Source: Zeimonas sediminis
GTDB taxonomy: Bacteria; Pseudomonadota; Gammaproteobacteria; Burkholderiales; Burkholderiaceae_E
DNA: 64,000 nucleotides
NCBI RefSeq assembly: GCF_023721795.1
Contig: NZ_JAMQYE010000001.1
Coordinates: 1,550,001-1,614,000 of the forward strand
Reading direction: 5' to 3'
This document shows, one piece after another, positions 34,744 through 42,383 of this stretch. The notes beneath the pieces were generated by a model that worked only from the letters and a program-made list of their open reading frames with translations, made no database searches and had not been told where the DNA came from. Within the stretch, counting starts at the first letter, position 1; each line of letters starts with the position of its first letter. The translations under genes were made by a program, and so were the position numbers.

Positions 34744-36089
34744 GCCGCGACGGCCTGCTGCTCGCCTACTACGGCGACGACTTCACCGGCTCGACCGACG
34801 CGCTGGAGGCGATGACCGCCGCAGGCGTCCCCACGGTGCTGTTCCTCGAAGCGCCCACGCCGCAGGCGCTGGCGCGTTTTCCCGACGCGCGCTGCGTCGG
34901 TCTGGCCGGCTCCTCGCGCGGGCGCGACCCCGCCTGGATGGAAGCCGAGCTGCCCGCCGCCTTCGAGGCGCTCGCCCGGCTCGGCGCGCCGATCCTCCAG
35001 TACAAGGTCTGCTCGACCTTCGACTCCTCTCCGGCGATCGGCTCGATCGGCAAGGCGATCGATCTCGGCGTGGCTCGCATGCCTGGCGACTGGTCGCCCT
35101 GCGTGGTCGGAGCGCCCCGGCTCGGCCGCCTCCAGGTGTTCGGCAACCTGTTCGCGGTCGCCGGCGGCGTCGGGTACCGCCTCGACCGCCATCCGACGAT
35201 GTCGCGGCATCCGGTCACGCCGATGCACGAGGCCGACCTGACGCGCCACCTGGCCAGTCAGACGGCGCGGCCGATCGCGCTGATCGACATGCTCGAGCTG
35301 CGCCGCGGCGACGCGCGGCCGCCACGCGGCGCGGCGGGTGGCGAGGTTCCCGTTGTCTTCATCGACGTCGCCGACGAGCAGACGCTCGCCGAGGCCGGCC
35401 GCATCGTCTGGGAGAACCGCGGCGCGGGCCTCTTCAGCGCTTCGTCGTCGGGCCTGGACTATGCGCTGGCCGCCTGGTGGCGCGCGCGCGGCTGGCTGCC
35501 CGAGCCGCCGGGCCTGCCGCCCGCGAAGGCGGTGCCGGTCATCGGCGCGGTCAGCGGAAGCTGCTCGCCGGTCACCGCCAGCCAGCTGCGCTGGGCGCGC
35601 GCCCACGGCTTCCTGACCGAGCGGCTCGATCTCGGCCGGGCGCTGCCGGGCGCGACACGCGCGGCTGAGGTCGAGCGCGCGGCGCGCGCGGCCGCGAACG
35701 CAATCCGCGCCGGCCGCAGCGCGATCGTGTTCAGCGCCGAAGGCCCCGACGACCCCGCGGTCACCGGGTTCGACGAGACCGCGGCGCGCGCCGGCCTGTC
35801 CCGGGGCGACGCGGCCCGCGGGGTCGGCGAATGCCTGGCGGACGTGATGCGCGGCATCCTGGTCGAAGCCTCACCGAAGCGCATCGTCGTGGCCGGCGGC
35901 GACAGCTCGGGCGAAGTCGCCTCGGCGCTCGGCATCGAGGCGCTGACCGCGCAGGCCGCGATCGTGCCCGGAGCGCCGCTGTGCCGCGCCTGGAGCGCGG
36001 ACCCGTCCCGTGACGGCCTCGAGATCGTCCTGAAGGGCGGCCAGATGGGCGGCGAGGACTTCTTCGGCAAGGCGCTCGGGCAGGGCTGA
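34740..36089 (+). CDS. Four-carbon acid sugar kinase family (DUF1537), OiaK-like kinase
   Basis: 449 residues with a GTG start overlapping the RLP stop (GTGA). The N-terminal DUF1537 motif is LAYYGDDFTGSTDAL (residues 9-22), and VCSTFDSSPAIGSIGKAID gives the substrate loop. The C-terminal nucleotide-binding domain has SGSCSPVTASQLRWA, IVVAGGDSSGEVASALG and VLKGGQMGGEDFF. DUF1537 kinases phosphorylate sugar acids such as threonate, denbinobate and 3-oxo-isoapionate. In this cassette it would make the phosphorylated substrate used by the RLP. Specificity is inferred from neighbours. Confidence 0.82.
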   Translation: MSRDGLLLAYYGDDFTGSTDALEAMTAAGVPTVLFLEAPTPQALARFPDARCVGLAGSSRGRDPAWMEAELPAAFEALARLGAPILQYKVCSTFDSSPAIGSIGKAIDLGVARMPGDWSPCVVGAPRLGRLQVFGNLFAVAGGVGYRLDRHPTMSRHPVTPMHEADLTRHLASQTARPIALIDMLELRRGDARPPRGAAGGEVPVVFIDVADEQTLAEAGRIVWENRGAGLFSASSSGLDYALAAWWRARGWLPEPPGLPPAKAVPVIGAVSGSCSPVTASQLRWARAHGFLTERLDLGRALPGATRAAEVERAARAAANAIRAGRSAIVFSAEGPDDPAVTGFDETAARAGLSRGDAARGVGECLADVMRGILVEASPKRIVVAGGDSSGEVASALGIEALTAQAAIVPGAPLCRAWSADPSRDGLEIVLKGGQMGGEDFFGKALGQG

Positions 36090-36146
36090 GCGATACTGCC
36101 GCCGACGCGCTTCACTTCGACCACCGCTCCAGCGAACGAGACGACC

Positions 36147-36545
36147 ATGCAAGCCCTGATCGACCGCATCGACCACATCGTGCTGACCGTGACCGACATC
36201 GAGGCCACCACCGCGTTCTACGAGCGCGCCTTCGGCTTCGAGCGCGAGTTCTTCCGCGGGCCCGAGGGCCAGCCCCGCCACGCGGTGCGCATGGGCGGCT
36301 TCAAGATCAACCTGCAGGACTCGGCCACCGAGACGCCGACCAAGGCGCGCGTGCCCACGATCGGGTCCGGAGACTTCTGCATGATCGCCTCGGTGCCGCT
36401 CGACGACTTCATCGCGCACCTGAAGGCCGAGGGCATCCCGATCGACACCGGGCCGGTGTCGCGGCGCGGCGCGCTCGGGCCGATCCGCTCGGTCTACCTG
36501 CGCGACCCCGACGGCAACCTGGTCGAGGTCGCCGAGTACGTCTAG
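36147..36545 (+). CDS. VOC (glyoxalase/dioxygenase) family protein
   Basis: 132 residues, a single vicinal-oxygen-chelate domain: IDRIDHIVLTVTDIEATTAFYERAFGFE at the start (first metal His) and VYLRDPDGNLVEVAEY at the end (metal Glu). It resembles virulence-protein-like VOC enzymes. 57 bases after the kinase, so possibly the last gene of the RLP operon. A role in opening or isomerising a keto-sugar product is conceivable, but nothing in the sequence proves it. Its stop is 4 bases from the convergent SDR gene. Confidence 0.8.
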   Translation: MQALIDRIDHIVLTVTDIEATTAFYERAFGFEREFFRGPEGQPRHAVRMGGFKINLQDSATETPTKARVPTIGSGDFCMIASVPLDDFIAHLKAEGIPIDTGPVSRRGALGPIRSVYLRDPDGNLVEVAEYV

Positions 36546-36549
36546 AGGC

Positions 36550-37638
36550 TCAGCGCGGCGGCAGCCACTTGCGCTCCTGGAAGCGCCGGATCAGCCGCAC
36601 GAACATCTCCTCGGTGTCCACGCAGTCCTGGAAGCCCGCCTGGCGCGCCTTGATCGTGCTGGCGAGCGCCGGCACCGAGGCCAGCGCGTCGCCATAGGCG
36701 AAGTTCCGGTCGGCGTACTGGAAGGACAGCCCGACGAAGTCGCGCAGGCTCTCGGGGGACTGCAGGCCGTGCCTGCGGTGGATCGCGCTCCACTGCGCCT
36801 GACGCTTCGGCATCTCCTGCGCGAGCGACATCGGCGACGGATCGCCGACCTTCATGCCGAAGGCGTCGGCGATCGCCGGCCACACCGTGGCCCACTCGAA
36901 GGCCTCGCCGTTGTTGATGTTGAAGGTCTCGTTGCGGCAGGCGGGCGTGGTGGCCGCCCATGCGCAGGCGCGGGCCAGCAGGTCGGCGTCGACCGCCTGC
37001 ACGATGCGCCGCGCCCCGCCCGGGTAGGACAGCGGCTTGCCCTCTTCCTTCAGCAGCGCCGCGTACACGCCGATCGCCGGGATCGGGTTCATCGCGCTGC
37101 CGATCGACTCGCCGAAGACCACCTGCGGCCGCAGGATCGTGAAGTGCCAGCGACTGCCGGCCTGCTTCTCGCGCAGGTAGTCTTCCTGCAGCCAGTAGAA
37201 GTTCTCGTGCGGATGCCGCGGCCAGCGCTCGCGGGCCGGCACCGGCACCGGCTCGACGTGCACGCCGTAGGCCTTCGTGCCCTGCAGCAGCGTCACGTGC
37301 TCGAGCCGGGGCGCCGCCTGCAGCAGCGGATCGAGCAGGTTGCGCAGCATCGCGTCGTTGACGCGCATCTGCTCGGGGTCGCGCCAGCCGGCCACGAGTT
37401 CGTCCTTCTCGTACAGCGCCGCGTACAGCACGTGGGTGACGTCGGCCATCGCGCCGAAGACCTCGGCGCAGCGCGCCCGGTCGGTCAGGTCCACCGACAC
37501 CAGCGCCGCGTCGTCGAGGCCGGGTGGCCGGCGGCGCGACACGCCGACGACTTCCCAGTCGGGCAGGGAACCGAAATGGCGGATCGCGGCGAAGCCGACC
37601 AGGCCGGACGCACCGGCCACCAGCACCTTCCTCTTCAC
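36550..37638 (-). CDS. SDR-family enone reductase-like protein (PRISE / progesterone 5-beta-reductase type)
   Basis: 362 residues. The Rossmann motif is VLVAGASGLVGFAAIRHF (GASGLVG) and the TxxxKxYG-like block is LLQGTKAYGVH. The active-site Tyr lies in ENFYWLQEDYLREKQ, which matches the FYxxED pattern of PRISE enzymes. NNGEAFEWATVWPAIADAFG is also family-typical. PRISE proteins reduce activated C=C bonds of enones with NADPH. It starts 37 bases after livF on the same strand, so it is the last gene of the Liv transporter operon; the transported compound may be its substrate. Confidence 0.76.
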   Translation of the reverse strand: MKRKVLVAGASGLVGFAAIRHFGSLPDWEVVGVSRRRPPGLDDAALVSVDLTDRARCAEVFGAMADVTHVLYAALYEKDELVAGWRDPEQMRVNDAMLRNLLDPLLQAAPRLEHVTLLQGTKAYGVHVEPVPVPARERWPRHPHENFYWLQEDYLREKQAGSRWHFTILRPQVVFGESIGSAMNPIPAIGVYAALLKEEGKPLSYPGGARRIVQAVDADLLARACAWAATTPACRNETFNINNGEAFEWATVWPAIADAFGMKVGDPSPMSLAQEMPKRQAQWSAIHRRHGLQSPESLRDFVGLSFQYADRNFAYGDALASVPALASTIKARQAGFQDCVDTEEMFVRLIRRFQERKWLPPR

Positions 37639-37675
37639 TGTCGAATCCCCCTCGCCGCGCCGGCCCGCCCGGCGC

Positions 37676-38383
37676 TCAGAAAAGCTCCATCAGCCTGACG
37701 TGGTCGCCGAGCGGCGCGGGATCGCCGTCGTAGATCTTCTGCCCGGTCTTGAACACCGCGGCGCGGTGCGCGATCGGCAGGCTGGCCTTCACGTTCTGCT
37801 CGATGATCAGGATCGTGGTGCCCATCGTGCGGTTGATCTCGGCCACGCTCTGCATCACCTTGTCGACCAGGTTGGGGGCCAGGCCGATCGAGGGTTCGTC
37901 GAGAAGCATGAAGCGCGGCGCGTGCATCAGCGCGATGCCGATCGCGAGCATCTGCTGCTGGCCGCCCGACATGGTGCCGGCCAGCTGCGCGCGACGCTCG
38001 GCCAGGATCGGGAACATCGAGAACACCCGCTCGCGGCGCTCGTCGAGCTTCGAGCGATCGTGCTCGACGAAACCGCCGAGCTCCAGGTTGTCGGCCACGC
38101 TGAGCGTGCGGAACACCCCGTGCCCCTGCGGCACGAAGGCGAAGCCGTCGGCCACGTTGCGCGCCGGCGAGCGGCCGGTGATCTCCCGCTCGCCAAGCCA
38201 GACGCGGCCCGCCTGCGGCTGCAGCAGGCCGAACAGCGCGCGGGCGAAGGTGGTCTTGCCGGCGCCGTTGTGCCCGAGCAGCAGCACGATGCTGCCGGCC
38301 GGCACCTCCAGATCGATGCCGTCGACGACGCGCTTCTTGCCGTAGCCCGCCGCGAGCCCGCTGACCTTCAGGGACACGCTCAT
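37676..38383 (-). CDS. livF: Branched-chain-type ABC transporter ATPase LivF
   Basis: 235 residues, normal LivF length. Walker A is LLGHNGAGKTT, the signature is MSGGQQQMLAIGIALM, Walker B is FMLLDEPS, and the H-loop region is ILIIEQNV. It powers uptake with the fused LivMG protein. The ATG overlaps the livMG stop by four bases. The substrate is not necessarily an amino acid: Liv-type systems in catabolic clusters often import aromatic or other organic acids. Confidence 0.92.
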   Translation of the reverse strand: MSVSLKVSGLAAGYGKKRVVDGIDLEVPAGSIVLLLGHNGAGKTTFARALFGLLQPQAGRVWLGEREITGRSPARNVADGFAFVPQGHGVFRTLSVADNLELGGFVEHDRSKLDERRERVFSMFPILAERRAQLAGTMSGGQQQMLAIGIALMHAPRFMLLDEPSIGLAPNLVDKVMQSVAEINRTMGTTILIIEQNVKASLPIAHRAAVFKTGQKIYDGDPAPLGDHVRLMELF

Positions 38384-40050
38384 TTGAAGTACCGCTCCGA
38401 AAGCTCCGGGTCGCGCATCAGCTCCTCGGGCGTGCCCTCGGCGAGCTTGCGGCCCTCGTCGAGGAACACGACGTGGCTGCACAGCTCGCGGATCACGTCG
38501 AGGTTGTGCTCGATGATGCACAACGTGCGACCCGACTCGGCCAGCCTGCGGAAGATCGGCAGCACCCTGGCCAGCGCGTTGGGCGCGAGGCCCGACAGCG
38601 GCTCGTCGAAGAGCAGCGCCTCGGCGCCGGTGGCCAGCAGGCGCGCGACCACGAGCAGCTTCTCCTCGGCGTACGAGAGGTCGGACGCTAGCTCGCCCGC
38701 GCGTTCGCCCAGCCCCACGAACTCGAGGATCGCCATCGCGCGGGCCAGGTTCTCGCGCTCCTCGCGGCGGACCACCCACGGCATGAAGTAGACGTGGAAC
38801 AGCCTGTCGCCGCGCTGATCCGGCAGGGCCACCAGCACGTTCTCGAGCACGGTCAGGCCGGTGAACAGCTTGAGGTCCTGGAACGAGCGCGCCACGCCGG
38901 CGCGCACGATCTGGTGCGGCTTCAGGCCCTTCAGCGAACGGCCGCGATACGTGACCTCGCCCTCGTTCGGCTGCAGGAAACCGGTGAGCAGGTTGAACGC
39001 GGTGGTCTTGCCGGCGCCGTTCGGGCCGATCAGCCCGGTGATGCGGCCGGGCGGGATCGTGATGTCGACGCCGGACACCGCGACGATGCCGCCGAAGCGC
39101 TTGGCCAGCCCCTTGCCCTCGAGCGAGGCACCGGCCAGCTGGGTCGCCACCGGCGGGCGATCGGGCGGCGCACGATAGTGGCTGGCCGAGGCAGACTCGG
39201 GCAGCAGGCCCTGCGGCCTGAGCCGCAGCATCACGATCAGCAGCAGCCCGTACATCATCTGCCGGACCTTGTCGGCGATGTCCGAGGGCATGTCGACGAA
39301 CTTCAGCAGCTCGGGAAGCACCGCGAGCACCACGGCGCCGACCAGCGAGCCGGCCAGGTTGCCGGTGCCCCCGAGGATGACCATCGCGAGCAGGTAGATC
39401 GTGAGCTCGACCGTGAAGCTCTCCGCCGACACGAAGGTCACGTAGTGCGCGTACAGCGAGCCGGCCACCGAGGCGAGCGCCGCGGCGATCGCGAACACCC
39501 AGAGCTTCATCGCGACCACGTTCTTGCCGATCGCCTGCGTGGCCGCCTCGTTCTCGCGCATCGCCTTCAGCGCGCGACCGAAGGGGGAGGCGCCGAGCCG
39601 CCATGCGATCGCGTAGCAGGCCACCGCGAAGGCCACCGCGAGCGGCAGGAAGCTGCCCGGCGAATCGAGCGCGACGCCGAACAGCTCGATCCGCGGGATG
39701 GCCCGGATGCCGTCGGTGCCGCCGGTCATGTCGGTCCAGTTCAGCAGCACCGTGGTCACGATGATCTGCAGCGCCAGCGTGACGATGACCAGGTAGTCGC
39801 CGCCGATGCGCAGCGCCGGCAGCGCGATCAGCACGCCGAGCGCGGCGGTGACCAGGATCCCGGCGATCAGCGGCAGCGGAAACGGGATGCCGTAGGTGGC
39901 CGCGAGGATCGCGGTGGCGTAGGCGCCCACGCCGAAGAAGGCCGCGTGGGACAGCGCGAACAGCCCGGCGTAGCCGATCAGCAGGTTGAAGGAGCTGGCC
40001 AGGATCGCGTAGAGCGACACCATGACCGCGACGTGAAGGACGTAGTCCAT
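38380..40050 (-). CDS. Fused ABC transporter permease-ATPase LivM-LivG
   Basis: 556 residues in one frame. The N-terminal LivM permease covers about 1-282, with eight or more TM segments and the EAA-like ALKAMRENEAATQAIGKN loop. A short polar linker (284-305) follows, then the LivG ATPase (306-556). Walker A is GPNGAGKTT (342-350) and Walker B is LLFDEP (479-484). The ABC signature is SDLSYAEEKLLVVARLL, with SYAEE in place of SGGQQ, as in many LivG proteins but more diverged. Such fusions occur in several beta- and alphaproteobacterial Liv systems. No frameshift is needed to join them. Confidence 0.9.
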   Translation of the reverse strand: MDYVLHVAVMVSLYAILASSFNLLIGYAGLFALSHAAFFGVGAYATAILAATYGIPFPLPLIAGILVTAALGVLIALPALRIGGDYLVIVTLALQIIVTTVLLNWTDMTGGTDGIRAIPRIELFGVALDSPGSFLPLAVAFAVACYAIAWRLGASPFGRALKAMRENEAATQAIGKNVVAMKLWVFAIAAALASVAGSLYAHYVTFVSAESFTVELTIYLLAMVILGGTGNLAGSLVGAVVLAVLPELLKFVDMPSDIADKVRQMMYGLLLIVMLRLRPQGLLPESASASHYRAPPDRPPVATQLAGASLEGKGLAKRFGGIVAVSGVDITIPPGRITGLIGPNGAGKTTAFNLLTGFLQPNEGEVTYRGRSLKGLKPHQIVRAGVARSFQDLKLFTGLTVLENVLVALPDQRGDRLFHVYFMPWVVRREERENLARAMAILEFVGLGERAGELASDLSYAEEKLLVVARLLATGAEALLFDEPLSGLAPNALARVLPIFRRLAESGRTLCIIEHNLDVIRELCSHVVFLDEGRKLAEGTPEELMRDPELSERYFK

Positions 40051-40053
40051 GAA

Positions 40054-40914
40054 CTAGCGCCCTCCGAACAGGCCGCGCGGCCGGAACAGCAGCACGATGA
40101 ACAGCACGACGAAGGCGACCGAGCTCTGCCACTCGGTCGGAATCCTCACCATGCCGGTGCTCTCGATCAGGCCGAGCGCCAGCCCGCCGATGACCGCCCC
40201 GCGCAGCGAGCCGACGCCGCCGACCACGACCGCCACGAAGGCCATGAACACGGCCAGGAAGCCCATGTGCGCGGTGGCGCCGTCCTTCACCAGGATCAGC
40301 GTGGCCGGCACCGCGGCGATCGCGGAGCCCAGCGCGAAGGCGATCACAGAGACCCTGACCGTGTCGATGCCGATGATCCTAGCCATCTCGGCGTTGTCGG
40401 TCATCGCCAGCACCGCCTTGCCCATCCGCGTGCGGGTCAGGTAGACGCCGACCGCGGTGGCCACGATCGCCAGCGCCGCCACCTGCGCGAGCTGCACGCC
40501 GGTGACCACCAGCGGACCCCACAGGAAGATGCCGCCGGGCGGGGACGGCACCACCTTGGTGTCGGTGCCGAACACCACGCCGATCGCGTTCTCGAGCAGG
40601 ATGAACAGCCCAAGCGACGCGATCAGCACGACCAGCGAGGTGCTGCCCCGCTTCTCGAACGGCCGGTACACGACCAGGTAGGCCAGCACGCCGGCGATCG
40701 CGCCGGTGGCGACGCCGGCGACTCCCGACAGCCAGAGCGGCGCGCCCATCGACGCCGCCAGCCAGCTGCCGTAGGCCGACAGCGCGTAGACCGGGCCGTA
40801 GGCGAAGTGGACGACCCGGGTGGTGCCGAAGATCAGTCCGAAGCCCAGCGCGAGCAGCGCGTAATGGCTGCCGTTGACCAGGCCGTTGACCACCAGCTGG
40901 GCGAGCAGGTCCAA
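40054..40914 (-). CDS. livH: Branched-chain-type ABC transporter permease LivH
   Basis: 286 residues with about eight hydrophobic helices. The family motifs are LVNGLVNGSHYALLALGFGLIFGTTRVVHFAYGPVY at the N-terminus and GKAVLAMTDNAEMARIIGIDT, the cytoplasmic loop that contacts the ATPase. It pairs with the LivM half of the next gene to form the membrane channel. Spacing to livMG is 3 bases and to the binding-protein gene 49 bases. Confidence 0.93.
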   Translation of the reverse strand: MDLLAQLVVNGLVNGSHYALLALGFGLIFGTTRVVHFAYGPVYALSAYGSWLAASMGAPLWLSGVAGVATGAIAGVLAYLVVYRPFEKRGSTSLVVLIASLGLFILLENAIGVVFGTDTKVVPSPPGGIFLWGPLVVTGVQLAQVAALAIVATAVGVYLTRTRMGKAVLAMTDNAEMARIIGIDTVRVSVIAFALGSAIAAVPATLILVKDGATAHMGFLAVFMAFVAVVVGGVGSLRGAVIGGLALGLIESTGMVRIPTEWQSSVAFVVLFIVLLFRPRGLFGGR

Positions 40915-40963
40915 TCGGGTCTCCCGATGCCGTAGAGGGCGGCGCGTGTCGGTCCGGCTTCGA

Positions 40964-42118
40964 TCAGTCGGGCTTCACGAAGGACTGGAATTTCTTCTCC
41001 CCGCCCTCGACCTTGAACAGCCCCACCCGCTTCTGCGCGACGCCGTTCGGCTGGAACACCATCTGCCCGCCGTAGACGCTGTCGAACTTCGGGTCGTCGT
41101 ACAGCGCGGCCTTCATCACCTCCGCGTCCATGTAGTCGCCGCCCTTGGCCTTCGCGCGCTTCAGCAGCTCGGCGATCAGGTAGACGCCCTCGTAGTAGTT
41201 GGCCGCGTAGAAATCGGGCTTGGTGCCGTAGCGTTTCTCGTAGTCGGTGGCGAACTGCTTGGACCACGGCTGGTCGTCGGAGGGCTGGAAGTAGTCGTTG
41301 ATGAACAGGTAGCCCTCGCCCTGGGCGCCGGCGATCTTCGCGTCGTTCTGCGTGTACTCGACGCCGATGATCGGCTGCTTCATGCCGAAGTCGCGGATCC
41401 GCTTCACTGCCAGGCCCACCTCGGGCGTGAACATCCACAGCGCGATCGCATCGGGGTTGGCGGCGCGGATCTTCGCGATCTGCGTGTCCATGTTGGTGAC
41501 GCCCTGCGGCACCGCCTCGATCGCGACCACCGAACCGCCCGCCTTCTCCCAGTAAGGCCTGGTCGCGCGCACCACGCTGTCGCCGGCGTCGTTCTTCCAC
41601 TGCAGCATCGCGAGCTTCTTCGCGCCGGTCGACTTAAGGTGAGCGACCGCGGCCAGGCCGAGGTCGGCGGCCAGCGATCGGTTGTGGAACATGTACTTCG
41701 AGACGCCGACCAGGCTGTTCGACACGCCCCCGCCGTTCAGCAGGAAGATGTGGTGCTGGTCCGCCAGCGGTGCGACCGCCTGCGTGGGCGCCGAGAACGA
41801 GGTCATCACGATCTTGACCTTGTTGATCGTGATCAGGCGGTTCATCGCGGAGACCGCCTCCTGCGCGTTGCCCGACTTGTGGTCCTCGATCACCGCCTCG
41901 AGCTTGATGCCGTTGACGCCGCCCTTGGCGTTGATCTCGTCGACCGCCTGCTTGATGCCCTGGCTCATCACGGTGCCGTAGAAGCTGGCCTGCCCGCTCA
42001 TCGCGAGGATGGCGCCGATCTTGTAGGTCTGGGGATCCTGGGCCGATGCGGTGCCGAAGACCGAGGCCGCGGACAGCGCCGCGACGAGCACCGGAAGCCT
42101 GCGCTTGAGCTGGAACAT
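40964..42118 (-). CDS. Periplasmic substrate-binding protein (LivK-like)
   Basis: 384 residues. The ATG at 42118 gives a clean signal peptide (MFQLKRRLPVLVAALSAAS...TASA). The type I periplasmic-binding fold is seen in YKIGAILAMSGQASFYGTVMSQGIKQAVDEINAKGG, IEDHKSGNAQEAVSAMNRLI and VEYTQNDAKIAG. The first gene of the livK-livH-livMG-livF-SDR operon, with a consensus promoter and palindromic operator upstream. The ligand is unknown. The partner genes (two acyl-CoA ligases, an enone reductase) suggest a carboxylic acid. Confidence 0.88.
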   Translation of the reverse strand: MFQLKRRLPVLVAALSAASVFGTASAQDPQTYKIGAILAMSGQASFYGTVMSQGIKQAVDEINAKGGVNGIKLEAVIEDHKSGNAQEAVSAMNRLITINKVKIVMTSFSAPTQAVAPLADQHHIFLLNGGGVSNSLVGVSKYMFHNRSLAADLGLAAVAHLKSTGAKKLAMLQWKNDAGDSVVRATRPYWEKAGGSVVAIEAVPQGVTNMDTQIAKIRAANPDAIALWMFTPEVGLAVKRIRDFGMKQPIIGVEYTQNDAKIAGAQGEGYLFINDYFQPSDDQPWSKQFATDYEKRYGTKPDFYAANYYEGVYLIAELLKRAKAKGGDYMDAEVMKAALYDDPKFDSVYGGQMVFQPNGVAQKRVGLFKVEGGEKKFQSFVKPD

Positions 42119-42186
42119 GATCGTCTCCTCTTGTGGATGCCGGCACGGCGGCACCTGCGTGCGCCTTTTTCGGTCGCCGCGTTGAT

Positions 42187-42211
42187 GTTTCATTGAATGA
42201 AACAATGAAAC
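42187..42211. promoter_or_regulatory. IclR-type operator at the Liv operon promoter
   Basis: GTTTCATTGAATGAAAC (42187-42203) is a perfect 17-bp palindrome. A further direct half-site AATGAAAC follows at 42204-42211. It lies just downstream of the Liv promoter start point, a position suited to repression. The same core occurs in front of iclR. Confidence 0.7.
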
Positions 42212-42220
42212 TGCATTAGG

Positions 42221-42250
42221 ATTCTAAGCGCCAAATTCGGCAGTGGTCAA
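42221..42250 (-). promoter_or_regulatory. Sigma-70 promoter of the Liv transporter operon
   Basis: On the minus strand: TTGACC (42250-42245), an 18-base spacer and TAGAAT (42226-42221). Transcription would start near 42214, about 95 bases before the binding-protein ATG and at the edge of the palindromic operator. Confidence 0.65.
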
Positions 42251-42276
42251 TGCGCGGCCCGGATCCCGCCGAAGAC

Positions 42277-42291
42277 TTTCAATCGATGAAA
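42277..42291. promoter_or_regulatory. Second, diverged copy of the IclR-type operator
   Basis: TTTCAatcgaTGAAA: the same 15-base span and the same outer arms as the core of the Liv operator, with a changed centre. It lies on the ligase side of the divergent region, about 93 bases before the ligase start. Confidence 0.45.
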
Positions 42292-42383
42292 CCGCCCCGG
42301 ATTGGCGATCCGGAGTGCGGGCGCGCCGGCCGCCGCCGGCGCCCCGCGGCGCTGCCGGCCGCTCAAGACGGATGGAGACCAGG

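Noticed and set aside
38794-40935. A 713-residue plus-strand open frame across livMG and livH
   Set aside because: Antisense to well-supported transporter genes, and its product is Asp/His/Arg/Gln-rich without any motif.
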